The translations under genes were made by a program, and so were the position numbers. From Mesorhizobium japonicum MAFF 303099 (GTDB lineage Bacteria; Pseudomonadota; Alphaproteobacteria; Rhizobiales; Rhizobiaceae), in NCBI RefSeq assembly GCF_000009625.1, contig NC_002678.2, positions 372,001-436,000 of the forward strand: 64,000 nucleotides of DNA. Direction: 5' to 3'. The number at the start of each line of letters is the position of its first letter. Within the stretch, counting starts at the first letter, position 1. Positions 43,527-53,600 of this stretch are shown here, in pieces. The notes under the pieces are model-generated. The model worked only from the letters and a program-made list of their open reading frames with translations. It was not told where the DNA came from and did not search any database.

Positions 43527-44525
43527 CTAGGCCGCTTCGGCGGCCGCTCCACTGAATTCGACGGCGGCGAACGCCGTCTTCAGCACGTCAGGCCCGGCGC
43601 CGGGCCGGTTTGCGTCGGTGGACAGGATCTGACGGTAGCGGCGTGCACCGGGCAGCCCATGGAACAGCCCGACCATATGGCGGGTGACATGGCCGAGCCG
43701 CCCGCCCTGTTCGATGTGGCGCGCTGCATAGTCCGCCATGGCATCGATCAGCGCGGCGAAATCGAACGCCTCAGGCTTCGCGCCGTAGAAGCCGGCATCA
43801 ACGCCGGCCAGAATGCCTGGCGTGTGGTAGGCGGCGCGGCCGAGCATGGCGCCGTCGACATGATCGAGATGCGCCCGCGCCTCTTCAAGTGATTGAATGC
43901 CACCGTTGATACCAATGAATTCGTTCGGTTTTTTGGCTTTCAGCCGATAGACCCTGTTATAGTCGAGCGGCGGGATGTCGCGGTTTTCCTTGGGGCTCAG
44001 CCCTTCCAGCCAAGCCTTGCGCGCATGCACCCAAAGCGCGTCGGCGCCGGCGTTGAAAACCCCATCTGCCAGCGCATCAAGCGCCGGCTCCGGATTCTGC
44101 TCGTCGACGCCGATGCGGCACTTGACGGTAACGGGTATTGCCACCGCCGCCTTCATCGCCGTGACGCAACCGGCGACGAGGTCAGGCACTTTCATCAGGC
44201 AGGCGCCGAACGTGCCCGATTGGACGCGATCGGACGGACAGCCGACATTGAGGTTGACCTCGTCATAGCCGAAGGCTTCGCCAATGCGCGCCGCCTCGGC
44301 AAGTTTCGCCGGATCCGAGCCGCCGAGCTGTAGCGCGACCGGATGTTCCGCGTCATCAAAGCCGAGCAGCCGTTCGCGCGCGCCATGGATCACAGCATCG
44401 GCCACCACCATCTCGGTATAAAGCAGTGCACGGCTCGTCAGCTGGCGATGGAAGAACCGGCAATGCCGGTCCGTCCAGTCCATCATGGGTGCAATAGCCA
44501 GTCTATGGTCTTGATATTTCAACAT
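43527..44525 (-). CDS. dusA: tRNA dihydrouridine(20/20a) synthase DusA
   Basis: A flavin enzyme that reduces uridines 20 and 20a in the tRNA D-loop. The FMN-binding start LAIAPMMDWTDRHCRFFHRQ and the catalytic cysteine in NLNVGCPSDRVQSGTFG are intact; VKCRIGVDEQ and INGGIQSLEE follow. The 332 residues are full length. The 5' end of dusA is a known target for integrative elements, and a decayed integrase lies about 110 bases upstream of this start, so this gene marks the edge of the accessory region. Confidence 0.95.
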   Translation of the reverse strand: MLKYQDHRLAIAPMMDWTDRHCRFFHRQLTSRALLYTEMVVADAVIHGARERLLGFDDAEHPVALQLGGSDPAKLAEAARIGEAFGYDEVNLNVGCPSDRVQSGTFGACLMKVPDLVAGCVTAMKAAVAIPVTVKCRIGVDEQNPEPALDALADGVFNAGADALWVHARKAWLEGLSPKENRDIPPLDYNRVYRLKAKKPNEFIGINGGIQSLEEARAHLDHVDGAMLGRAAYHTPGILAGVDAGFYGAKPEAFDFAALIDAMADYAARHIEQGGRLGHVTRHMVGLFHGLPGARRYRQILSTDANRPGAGPDVLKTAFAAVEFSGAAAEAA

Positions 44526-44633
44526 TTTTTCTTCAAATTGTTAGAACCTGCCAAGTGCACACGAATTTACGCCAGAATGCGACCCTTTCGCCACGTTTCG
44601 ATCTCTCAGCGCGCACGGGGCGCACACGAAAAA

Positions 44634-44850
44634 ATGGCCACCTAAACAAAGCTATCGTCCGGTTCCTGGCGTATCCAAGTCCATCGCAAAGGTCGCTACG
44701 TCAGCGGGACCTTCCTGCGCCGAGACGATGCACGGCGTTGGGCGACCCAAAACCGATAGCGCGCCTGAAACCTTTCGGCGAACTCATCGACCCTCATATC
44801 GACGACATGTGCGACGTAGGCAAGTCCCCCGCAGTTCGCGAACGGCGCGA
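44634..44850 (+). pseudogene. Decayed tyrosine-type site-specific integrase (N-terminal remnant)
   Basis: Reading from the ATG at 44634 gives MAT, a stop codon, then TKLSSGSWRIQVHRKGRYV and TFLRRDDARRWATQ, ending at a stop at 44757. After a frame change the next part reads FGELIDPHIDDMCDVGKSP. These are consecutive pieces of the arm-binding and core-binding N-terminus of phage/island integrases that begin MATITKLPSGSW. The catalytic domain is missing. The in-frame stop, the frameshift and the truncation make it non-functional. The remaining stretch to 45085 holds nothing else that I recognise. Confidence 0.75.
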
Positions 44851-45085
44851 CCATCACCGTGCCCCACGGCATTCGCCAATAGATGCAATTCCTCGATTGC
44901 TGCCCTTACTGCCCTGTTTCCAGGTCCAGTCCATGGCGCACATCTCTCACATAGCGCCTATCTTGTGGCGATCCCCCGTCTACAATCAATGATTCTGTCA
45001 AAGAGTGCCTGTATTTGATTGTGCGCTAATATACGTTTTCGGCTAGGTAGGCACTGGGGCTATCGAATCAGACGAAGGAAATTGG

Positions 45086-46376
45086 ATGGCCACTCTCCAC
45101 TACGCATCAGGCGGATCAGCGACGGACGTCGCAACCACCGGGTTCAATCTTGTCGACGTTTCATCCGTGGACGAACTCAACGCCTTGCCGGCTGGCACGA
45201 AAGGTCTGGTCTGGCTCGATGAAGCCAATGGCGCGACCTCGTCTTTCATTCAGAAAGTCACGCCCTTCATCGGCAATCCGAATGTGTTCGGCTTCTTCCT
45301 CGTCGACGAGCCCGATCCCACGGGCAAATGGGGAACCTATGCCACAGCCGACAATCTGAAGGCGGACCAACCTGCCCGGCGCCAAGACCTTCATCACCAT
45401 GATGAACATGGGGTCTTCGGCTGATCCCGATTTTTCAAACACTTTCAATCCCGCCAACACGCATATCGACTATTACGGCGTGGATCCCTACCCGGTGCGC
45501 ACTGGCACAAGCACCGTCGACTACAACATGATCGACAGGACCGTGGCGGCGGCGGTCGCCTCGGGCGTTCCGCTCAGCCAGATCGTTCCGGTTTATCAGA
45601 CGTTCGGCGGCGGCAACTACACCACCGATACGGGCGGCCAATATGTCCTTCCCAGCGTCGCCCAGGAGCAGACCATGCTGGACCACTGGGCCAAGGTGGC
45701 GCCATCGCCCGCCTTCGACTATGCCTATGCCTGGGGTTCTCAACAGGGCGACACCGCGCTTGGCAACTCGCCGGCGCTGCAGGCCTTGTTCCAGCAACAT
45801 AATCTCAGCAGCGCCGCAAGCGGCCCTGCCACCCCTCCCCCGAGCACCTCTGGCGCCTCCAGCACTCCTAGCACTCCTAGCACTCCCAATACCCCCGATA
45901 CCCATGTGAGCCTTGGCACCGCTAGTACACCGAGCACTCCAGTTGTCGCCAACCCCAGCGATGGTAGTCATCATCACACCAACGGTGCCGATTTGATCGA
46001 CAGAACCGACGGCGTCCATCATGTCCCCAATGCCAACCACTGGGTGACAGAGTCGGCCGGTGGCCCCGGGCGCAGAGGACTCGCCTCACTGGCCGATGTC
46101 GGCAGCGATGCCTTCGCATTCAATACTGCTCTTACGGCCGGGAGGGCCGACCGGGCTACGGACTTCAGCCAACAAAAGATTCATCACGACCACGCTTTGG
46201 GGCTTCACACGGGCGCTCCGCCAAATGGCGCTCTCTTCGCCGGCATGGGCACGCATGATGGTAGCGACCATATCATCTATAACAGTTCGACCGGTGCGCT
46301 CTCTTTCGACGACCACGGCACCGGAGGTGCGCATCACATAGAATTCGCCCATTTTCCTGGTGCCTCTATGATTTGA
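45086..46376 (+). pseudogene. Frameshifted RTX-type secreted glycoside hydrolase-like protein
   Basis: Two overlapping frames form one gene. Frame 1 (45086-45424) starts with a good AAGGA site and reads through FGFFLVDEPDPTGKW. Frame 2 carries on with LPGAKTFITMMNMGSS and HIDYYGVDPYPVRTG, a TIM-barrel-like hydrolase layout with a possible catalytic Glu in VDEPD. Removing one C at 45371/45372 joins them. A Ser/Thr/Pro linker (ASSTPSTPSTPNTP) follows, and the C-terminus has the serralysin-type secretion module DHIIYNSSTGALSFDDHGTG. It would be exported by a type I system. The frameshift may be a real mutation or a sequencing error. The substrate is unknown. Confidence 0.65.
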
Positions 46377-46760
46377 AAGGGCCTTTAGAACGGCCAACAT
46401 TGACCGAAGCCTCGCAAATCGCTCTTCGACCAAGTCTGTGACCCTTGAAGAGCGTTCGAGAAGATGGTTGGGCGCCTCTGCATGGAGCCGTTCGCTGGCG
46501 AAGGCGCAGGGCAACCCGGACGGAGGCTCAGGTTTGCCGCACGACCGGGCTTGGGGCCCTTTCGCGACCGTTCTTTGGCCTTTCGTCGAGCCTCACCAGA
46601 CGCGCTTCCTTGTAAGTCGCCGCCTGGAGATTGCCCTTTCGATAATTTCGAACGGATCGTAGACAATCGCCATAGCCGGTTGGATTTGGACGACAACCCT
46701 GCCAGCCGAACCGGGCTTGCCGACCACAACTCGCGATCGGCCGTGCGCGCACTCGTTCTA
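46377..46760. other. Intergenic stretch without a recognisable gene
   Basis: Short open frames on both strands look like coincidental reading of high-GC DNA. No motif, repeat or RNA was recognised. It separates the frameshifted hydrolase from the end of the minus-strand YcaO/TfuA operon and may hold that operon's terminator, though no strong hairpin was seen. Confidence 0.4.
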
Positions 46761-47489
46761 TCAGTCGCCAAGTCTTCCCCCGCGGTGCCCCATCATCATC
46801 CGGGAAGCATACATCGTGGGCGAGCGCTTACCCGGCATATTGGCTTCGAGAACGATCTGCTCGACGAACCCCTGGTTCGTTTCGAATTCAATGCACTCGT
46901 CGAGCTTGTCGACAATCCAAAGCATGTATCTATCCGCCACACTCGGCTGATCATTTTTCTTGTCATAGCCGCAATCGTCGGCTGGAATTTCTTGAGGAAA
47001 GGCGGAGATCAACATGATTTTTGGTTTTGGTAGATCATAGCAATGTCCTTCATAGGAATAACCCACAATAATACCACAAGACAGCAATTTTCTTTCCCTT
47101 GCCGCCTCTTCGATTGTTAATAACGTTGATAAAGCAATTTTTCCAAAATTTCGCGTGTCGAGGGCAATTTGGTACGACATTCCTACAGGCCATGGAAATG
47201 GCGGCGTGGTAATAAGTGTTTTGAATATTTCTTCGTCAGATAATATATTTTCTCCTGCAGCTCTTAAGCCTTCTAATATTTTATTTATTTCAGCATTTGC
47301 TTTTTCATCTTTTTTGAGGTCTCCAGTAGACATGTTTGAAGAAATACTTGTGTTCTTTGTGCCGACGGCCTTTGTGCTCCCTGGGAACACGAGACCGCCA
47401 CTCCCGGGGATGCCGTAGAGCCTTACTTGGCTGGCGTTATATGCGCCACCGGGAAAAGTCAGTGTCGGTCGGTGAAAATCGTCACTCAT
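46761..47489 (-). CDS. Orphan protein, last gene of the YcaO/TfuA operon
   Basis: I do not recognise this 242-residue protein. The ATG at 47489 has a strong GGAGGAG site seven bases upstream, and it lies 29 bases after the metallopeptidase gene, so it is translated and almost surely in the same operon. The N-terminal 60 residues are rich in Gly, Ser and Thr (LTFPGGAYNASQVRLYGIPG) and look unstructured. The rest is a mixed alpha/beta domain with a few cysteines (LLSCGIIVGY, DDCGYDKK). The DNA is visibly richer in A+T than its neighbours, which suggests separate acquisition. It could be a substrate, an immunity protein or an accessory factor; nothing decides. Confidence 0.7.
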   Translation of the reverse strand: MSDDFHRPTLTFPGGAYNASQVRLYGIPGSGGLVFPGSTKAVGTKNTSISSNMSTGDLKKDEKANAEINKILEGLRAAGENILSDEEIFKTLITTPPFPWPVGMSYQIALDTRNFGKIALSTLLTIEEAARERKLLSCGIIVGYSYEGHCYDLPKPKIMLISAFPQEIPADDCGYDKKNDQPSVADRYMLWIVDKLDECIEFETNQGFVEQIVLEANMPGKRSPTMYASRMMMGHRGGRLGD

Positions 47490-47518
47490 GTTGTTACTCC
47501 TCCGTTGCAATCACCAGT

Positions 47519-48736
47519 TCATAATATTTCCCGCCACCTGAAGTTCTCCTCGAAGCTTGCCGCCACGGCCGGGCGGATGCGGTCGGACACTTCGATGATG
47601 GTGGAGGCTGCGATTGCGAATGTGAGATGGTCGGCATCGAGGCGCGTCCACGCGCGCGCGAGCGAAAGCGCGACATCGTCGCGCGCCTTGATTAGCTCGG
47701 TCTTGAAAAGGAAGGGACGGGCCCGGAACGCATCGCCCGTGAAGTTAGAGATGCGCCGCATATCGGCTTCACTAACCTGCCTGATGTCGAAGCGAAGCAG
47801 GCGCTCGTCGGCCAGGCCCTGCCGCACCAAGCCGGCATGGTAGAGATCGACCAGGGTATCGAAGATCGCTCCCGTGAATGGGCGAGACCGGTCATGAATC
47901 TCTTCGGTTACTTCCGTCATCTTGCGCGAGTTACTGGCAAGGCGGATCTGGCGGTCGCCCGTCAGTTCGCCGATGCGGTTGAGCTCGTTGAGGACAAGCA
48001 GGTTTGCCTGGCTGTGCCGTAACAATCGATCCATCCCGCTGTCGAAATGCAGGAACGAAAGCAGCGAAATAAGATCGGCGTTGGCTTCGTGGAACGGCCC
48101 GAAGTCGCCGTCCTGCAGGCCTTTCGTGGGCACTCCGAAGAGAGAAAAGAGTATTGAGTGACCCATTTCATGCGCGATCACGTCGAAGTTGAGGGCGTAC
48201 GGATGGCCGCGCCCGTCGGCTCCACGCTCGCGGCCAAGCTCCAGATAGCCATACCCCGATTGCGCATTCTCCCAGTCAATCCAGGGAATGATCTCAAGCC
48301 GCTCGTATGTTTCGGCGAAGTACCAGACAATCGGTTTGCCCAGATAGCTTTCCCAGATGTCCAGCACCCGACTCGCAGCCGCGAACGCATGCGCTGCCAG
48401 GAACTGGCGCGAGTGAAGAGAGAGGTTGTCGAAATGACCATCAAAGCCGGGTTCGGCTGGTGGGAAATACGCGCCGACGAAGGGCGGCAGGTAGGGATAC
48501 TCGTACGGCTGCTTGGCCAGCACGGGATCACGCACGTATATACGATGATCCTCCGGGCCTGGATGGATCAAACCAGGCGATGTTGAAATCCAGACCACCT
48601 CAGGTTTCTCGTAACCAGAAACGTAAGGCGCTTGTGGGTATAGCAGGAAGCGCGTTCCGGCCGACATCCCCGCCCGACCGGCGACATCAAGCGCGTTCAA
48701 CTGCGCGGCCCCTCTCATAGTCTGCGACACTAGCAC
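47519..48736 (-). CDS. Zinc metallopeptidase (gluzincin-like) in the YcaO/TfuA operon
   Basis: A 405-residue protein with a thermolysin-type zinc site: H189-E-M-G-H193 in DVIAHEMGHSILF and a third ligand candidate E217 in FHEANADLISLL. No signal peptide is evident, so it is probably cytosolic. The start is GTG at 48736; an ATG at 48718 is in frame. It lies 49 bases after the TfuA-like gene. In a peptide-modification operon such a peptidase could remove a leader peptide, which is inference. Apart from the zinc site I recognise no close family. Confidence 0.8.
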   Translation of the reverse strand: MLVSQTMRGAAQLNALDVAGRAGMSAGTRFLLYPQAPYVSGYEKPEVVWISTSPGLIHPGPEDHRIYVRDPVLAKQPYEYPYLPPFVGAYFPPAEPGFDGHFDNLSLHSRQFLAAHAFAAASRVLDIWESYLGKPIVWYFAETYERLEIIPWIDWENAQSGYGYLELGRERGADGRGHPYALNFDVIAHEMGHSILFSLFGVPTKGLQDGDFGPFHEANADLISLLSFLHFDSGMDRLLRHSQANLLVLNELNRIGELTGDRQIRLASNSRKMTEVTEEIHDRSRPFTGAIFDTLVDLYHAGLVRQGLADERLLRFDIRQVSEADMRRISNFTGDAFRARPFLFKTELIKARDDVALSLARAWTRLDADHLTFAIAASTIIEVSDRIRPAVAASFEENFRWREIL

Positions 48737-48785
48737 GAAGCCTGTACTTCGTAAAATGCACCAAGTATCAGCGGCAACTCTGTCG

Positions 48786-49511
48786 TCAGATTGCTAACCC
48801 GGCGTCCTCCAAATCTTGGACGAACCCGACCGTCATTCTGAAATTTTTCAATTCCGCCGGCACCAATGCATTTTCGTGCATAAATTGCAGAGCTGACAGT
48901 GCGTCGCGCTTCTTTTGCTGAACGAAAGCTCCTGCGAGAATTTGCCGGCAGGTTTGCAAGTCATGGTCACCGGCTTCCGGCAATGCCTCGCGGACCATTC
49001 GCGACAGCGTGCGTTCCCGAAAATTGAGGTTCCGGGCCGCACTCTCGAGCTTTCCGGACAAATCGGTGGAGATCAGGTTCCGCCTCCAAGCAACGCGGAC
49101 GGTCATTCGTAAATCAACCAAAGCGTGCGTTAGTGGCGAGAAATTCACCGCCTTCGGACCATAGAGCACTGCCACTGCGTCATCAGGCAGGACAGCAAAG
49201 CGGCGGTACCATCGGTAGATAAGGCCAACGCCGTGCATGTATGGGTAAAGCTCCGCGGCTCGCAAGGCTCCCATGCTTCCAGCACCTATCACCGGGATGC
49301 CCTGGCTGATCGCCCACAGTATCTCCTTGTGCCTCACTGCCGGCTCAGCCTGGAAAGCGCCATCTATGATGACAATTGCAGCGGGGTCATAACGTTGCAC
49401 CGCAGCTACGATCGAGCCTTGCACCGCGGGCGCCAGACAGATCACGTCGGCCACCTGCTGTGCCTCTGCATGCGATAGCGTAGGGCCGGTGAAAACGAGC
49501 CGAGGTCGCAT
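48786..49511 (-). CDS. TfuA-like protein, partner of the YcaO enzyme
   Basis: A 241-residue protein with the TfuA core: HKEIL at 61-65 and GAGSMGALRAAE at 76-87, with the strand AAIVIIDGAF before them. TfuA was named for trifolitoxin production in Rhizobium leguminosarum. YcaO-TfuA pairs are known to install thioamide bonds in peptides and in methyl-coenzyme M reductase, with TfuA thought to deliver sulfide. The ATG is four bases after the YcaO stop and has GGAG upstream, so the two are translationally linked. This strongly suggests joint action on a peptide substrate. Confidence 0.88.
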   Translation of the reverse strand: MRPRLVFTGPTLSHAEAQQVADVICLAPAVQGSIVAAVQRYDPAAIVIIDGAFQAEPAVRHKEILWAISQGIPVIGAGSMGALRAAELYPYMHGVGLIYRWYRRFAVLPDDAVAVLYGPKAVNFSPLTHALVDLRMTVRVAWRRNLISTDLSGKLESAARNLNFRERTLSRMVREALPEAGDHDLQTCRQILAGAFVQQKKRDALSALQFMHENALVPAELKNFRMTVGFVQDLEDAGLAI

Positions 49512-49515
49512 CCGC

Positions 49516-50664
49516 TCACTCCACCAAAGGGTACAATTGGGGGATAACCATCCTGACGACCGACAGTCGGTTCCAAGGGCTGGTGTTTAGACGGATCAGA
49601 TACACGGCATTGATTCCGCTTTCCTCCAATCTCGCGAGAAGGCTGCCACGCAAGGTCTGTCCGCCCGCCGCTCGATAGGCACGCTGGCGGGCGAAGCTCA
49701 CGTCCTTACGGCCGCCGGTGATCAGCTGGCGGTGCGCCTCGATAAGCTGCCAGTCGGGATATCTCGGATAAGACGCCCGGGTCATGTCATCGCGCGCACC
49801 CGAGATCGCCGCAAGCCGCGCCTGCGCCGCCTCGCGAATCGCTTGGACGGCAGCTGCCGCCGGATCGAATGCAGCGGCCGAGCCATCGGCTGGCAGATGG
49901 AGCAATGCCGTCTCGCGAGGATTGCTCTCCATCAAATGGCACCAAATCACAGGCAGGCCAACAGGCGATGGCGCAAGCCAAAGGCCGACGATCATGTCTT
50001 TTCGTGCAAGTTCACCCAATAGGGCCAAGACCCTTGCGTCATCGATGGTCGCTGGATCGATTCGCTGGTGTTGCAGAAAACCATGGGTCTGGAGAGCGCG
50101 GGCGATCGCATCACGTTCGACGCACTCCAATATGCCGTGTGTGATGGCGTCTGTTTCATCAAGCGCGGCCGCCAGTCCGGTTGTCGTTGGCGTGAAAATT
50201 CCGTCACAGGGGCTGGGCGGTACGAGATAGGCCGTGTGCACCAATTCCAGCGGAACGAAGTCGCATTTGCCCCCCAGCAGGTTCTCCGCTGAGACCCAGG
50301 CCGTATCCTTGTCGCGCCAATCAGCAAACGTAGGCTCTCGCAGCCAAGTTTCATATCGCCCGGAGGGTATCTCGAGCGACTTGGCCGAACCGTGGATGAC
50401 GTCAAAATATTCGATGCGCTCTGCGAAAAACCCTTCAGCGGATTCCAAAATTGCCGATATCGCAGCGCGGGCCAGGCTGACGCCCTTTCCCTGCGCGACC
50501 GCGTTTGAAAGCGAGAACGGCCTCGTTGCCTGCACGACCGGGATGCCAACACGGTCCAGGCCGGTAATGTCCGCAATACGGGTGATGCCCAACGCTTGTC
50601 GCATCGACATCAGATAGGTCAGCGCTTCGTCTGCCGGAGGACCAACGCGCTCATAGTGTTCCAC
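49516..50664 (-). CDS. YcaO-family cyclodehydratase/thioamidation enzyme
   Basis: A 382-residue ATP-dependent enzyme that activates backbone amides. The ATP/Mg site is recognisable: QGKGVSLARAAISAILESAE (residues 58-77, with KG and the Glu pair) and ECVERDAIARAL (180-191). The C-terminus ends VIPQLYPLVE and lacks the PxPxP motif of azoline-forming YcaOs, which fits a thioamide or other role. The GTG start overlaps the stop of the cyclase/ATPase gene by one base. The adjacent TfuA partner points to thioamide formation on a ribosomal peptide. No precursor peptide gene was identified. Confidence 0.88.
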   Translation of the reverse strand: MEHYERVGPPADEALTYLMSMRQALGITRIADITGLDRVGIPVVQATRPFSLSNAVAQGKGVSLARAAISAILESAEGFFAERIEYFDVIHGSAKSLEIPSGRYETWLREPTFADWRDKDTAWVSAENLLGGKCDFVPLELVHTAYLVPPSPCDGIFTPTTTGLAAALDETDAITHGILECVERDAIARALQTHGFLQHQRIDPATIDDARVLALLGELARKDMIVGLWLAPSPVGLPVIWCHLMESNPRETALLHLPADGSAAAFDPAAAAVQAIREAAQARLAAISGARDDMTRASYPRYPDWQLIEAHRQLITGGRKDVSFARQRAYRAAGGQTLRGSLLARLEESGINAVYLIRLNTSPWNRLSVVRMVIPQLYPLVE

Positions 50665-53600
50665 TATCGGCCGGCCCGCAGTTCCGGCTCAGGGTTCACG
50701 ATCAGCGGCTCGCCGGGCTCAACCGACTTCCTTGCCGCTTCGACACGGTCGTTGTAGCTCCGAAGCAGCCCGGGCGAGAGATTTGACGCGCTGAGCGTCT
50801 CGTAGGCCGCGATGAGGATGGGAACGGCATTTTGCTCGGCTGCAGTATTGAGGCTCTGCTCAAGGGCAGCTGCCACCCGGCCGGCCGGCGCCCTGTCAAG
50901 GACGAGAAGTTGTGCAATTCGCCGGTGTAGTTCCGCCAGCCAATATCGGCTGCCACCCGCCTCGGCCTGAGCCACCGCCGAATGAAGCAGGGCAAGCGCG
51001 TGACTGATCGCACCCGAGCGGGCGAGAAGTTCTGCCAGCATGCCGCAATAGACTGGCTCGTCCTCGGGTGTCTGCACTTGTCCATGCAGGCCGAGGCCCT
51101 CGCGCATCTTGTCCTTGCCCCGCTCAAGCTGGCCAGCGTTGCCATCGCACCAGCCCTCGAAGATTTGTGCCGAGACGACTAGCGAAGGCAGGTGATGAAG
51201 CGCGGTCAGCTGTCGCAGATCCTCAATCACGTTACGCAACGAAGCGAAGTCGCGGCGATAGCAACTCAGCATCGCGTCGTTGATACAGGCATGCGCAATG
51301 CTGCTGACATGGCCAGTCCGCTGCGCCCAGCGACGGGCCTCCGACATGGAGCGGAGAGCGCTCGTTGCACGTCCCGAAAACCACAGCGACAGTGCACGAT
51401 GCGCCAAGCCGCACACGCGCGCGTCGTGCCCCCCAAAACGCGTGGCATTCGCGTGCCCCTGGCCCACGTCATAGAGCGGCAATCCAGAATCAATCGCGGC
51501 TATGCATCCACCATGGTCTCCGCGATTGAAATCGACTGCCCATAAGCAGTGCCTAGCCTGAAGCTGAATCTCGGGGTCGTTAACCTCCTTTAGATCACTG
51601 ACGACGGCCTGCGCCCGCTCGCCATCAACGACCGAACCCGTGAACCACCAACCCCAATAGATTGGGAACCATTTGGCGCGCTCCGCTATCGGCCGACGCC
51701 GTGCGATCTTTACGCCTTCGTCATAGAGCATGCGGGCGTGCTCGGAATTTGGCCCTTCGACGGCGGTCAGTATCGGCCCGAGCGCCACCATCGCCGAGAG
51801 CCGCAGCGCATCCCGTTTGTCATGATCAGAAACTTGCCCGCAAAGCGCAATGGCATGCTCGAGCAGCTGCCTTGCCTCAGCCATGGCCGAGCGGGACGAG
51901 CTTTCCATGCCGGCATTGACGAACTCGCCGATCGCTTCGTCAAGCAGGCCTGCTCGCTCAGCATGATCGGCAAGAGCTGCCGTTGTTAGCCAGCCAACGA
52001 GGCTGCGGTTGCGGCTAGCCACCGCATAAAGACGCCGATGCAGAGTCTGACGCCGTTTCCGCAGCGTTGCATTATAGATCGTCTCTTGGATAAGCGCATG
52101 CCGAAATGCGTACACTGTTGCTGCTGCGTGCCTGGCGCGTACGAAGCCTGCCTCAACCAGGGCATCGAGCGCCGCAGAGATTGTGCCTGGGTCAAATTCC
52201 GGCAAGAGCGCCGACAGCAAGTCCAGGCTGAATCTGTTGCCGGCGACGGCGGCCGCACGCGCCACCTCGCGGGCGCGGCCGAGAGGCTCCAGCCGGGCAT
52301 CTAACACTGTTTCCAACACGGCCGCGCGGCCGAGCGAAACGCCTTGTGGCAGTTGCTCTGTACCGCTAGCGGCATTCTCCGCCATCCATTGGCAAACCTC
52401 CTCGATGAACAGGGGTACACCGCCGGTGACGCGCTCGACCAACTCTTTCAGCTCAGGCGCAGGCGCTGGCTTGCCTTGAGGCCACATCGTTGCGATTGCC
52501 CGCAACGTGTCAGCATGCTCAAGGGGAGCGAGCAGGACATGCTTGCTTTTTTCGTCTAGCCAGACGCCAGATTCCGGCCTCGTCGTTGCGATCAAGAGCA
52601 CGGGGCAACTAGGAACCAGCTTTGCAAGTTCACCCAGCAGTTGCTTCGACGTCAGGTCGATCCAGTGAATATCTTCAACGATCAGGATCACCGCGCCACT
52701 GGCGCACGTTGCTTGTAACGCATGGCGTGCAGCCCATTCGGCCTTCTCCCGGATCATTTCCGGATCCATCTCATGGAAACTGGACCTCACGCCTTCCACA
52801 CCGAGCAGGAAGGAAAAGATGTCGACGACTTCGGGGTCGTGAACGCCATGTGCGGCGAACACCTCGGCCACAAGCGCAGGGGTGAGTGCACGCTCGCCGT
52901 CGTCGAAATTGCCCAGCATCGCCTGCCGCAGTGGATGCAGCGTCGAACGCGAGTCGCCTGGCATACATTGGAAGAGGAGCAACCTGTTGCGTTGGAAGCG
53001 GGTTCGCCGGCGCACCTCGTGCAGGATGCGCGACTTGCCAATGCCGGCTTCGCCCTCGATCACGATGACCTGGCCACGTCCCGAAACGGCTTCATTCCAA
53101 CATTCACGTATCAACTTGGCCTCATCCGTGCGGTCGATCAAGGGGCTGGTGAGGCGTCCGAACGCGAAGAAACGGTCTACACCCCGCTTGTGGCTCAGCG
53201 CCTGCCAGACCTGCTCGGGTTGCGCGAAGCCTTTGATGACGTGAGAACCGCAGAAGCTAAATACGTGTGAACGCCGTGTCAGATTGCGTGTCTCGTTGCA
53301 CACGACGACAGTATCTGGCCGGGCGATTGCCTGCAGCCTAGTTGCCAGCGCAAATGCAGGGCCGGTTACCGTGTCCTGCGCTACACCGGTGTCGCCCTTC
53401 AGGATTAGCGTCATCGAGGTCGCCACACCGACCCTCACATGTAGGTCGCTCCTCCCTTTCTCCGCGGCAAGGAGCTTGCACGCCCTGACGATCTCAAGTC
53501 CGGCGCTGATCGTCAGCGACGCCGCATCCTTCGCACCCAGATCGACTGGGAACACAGCGACGCCGCCGTCGCCGACCTCGACCCTCACGGTTCCGGAGCA

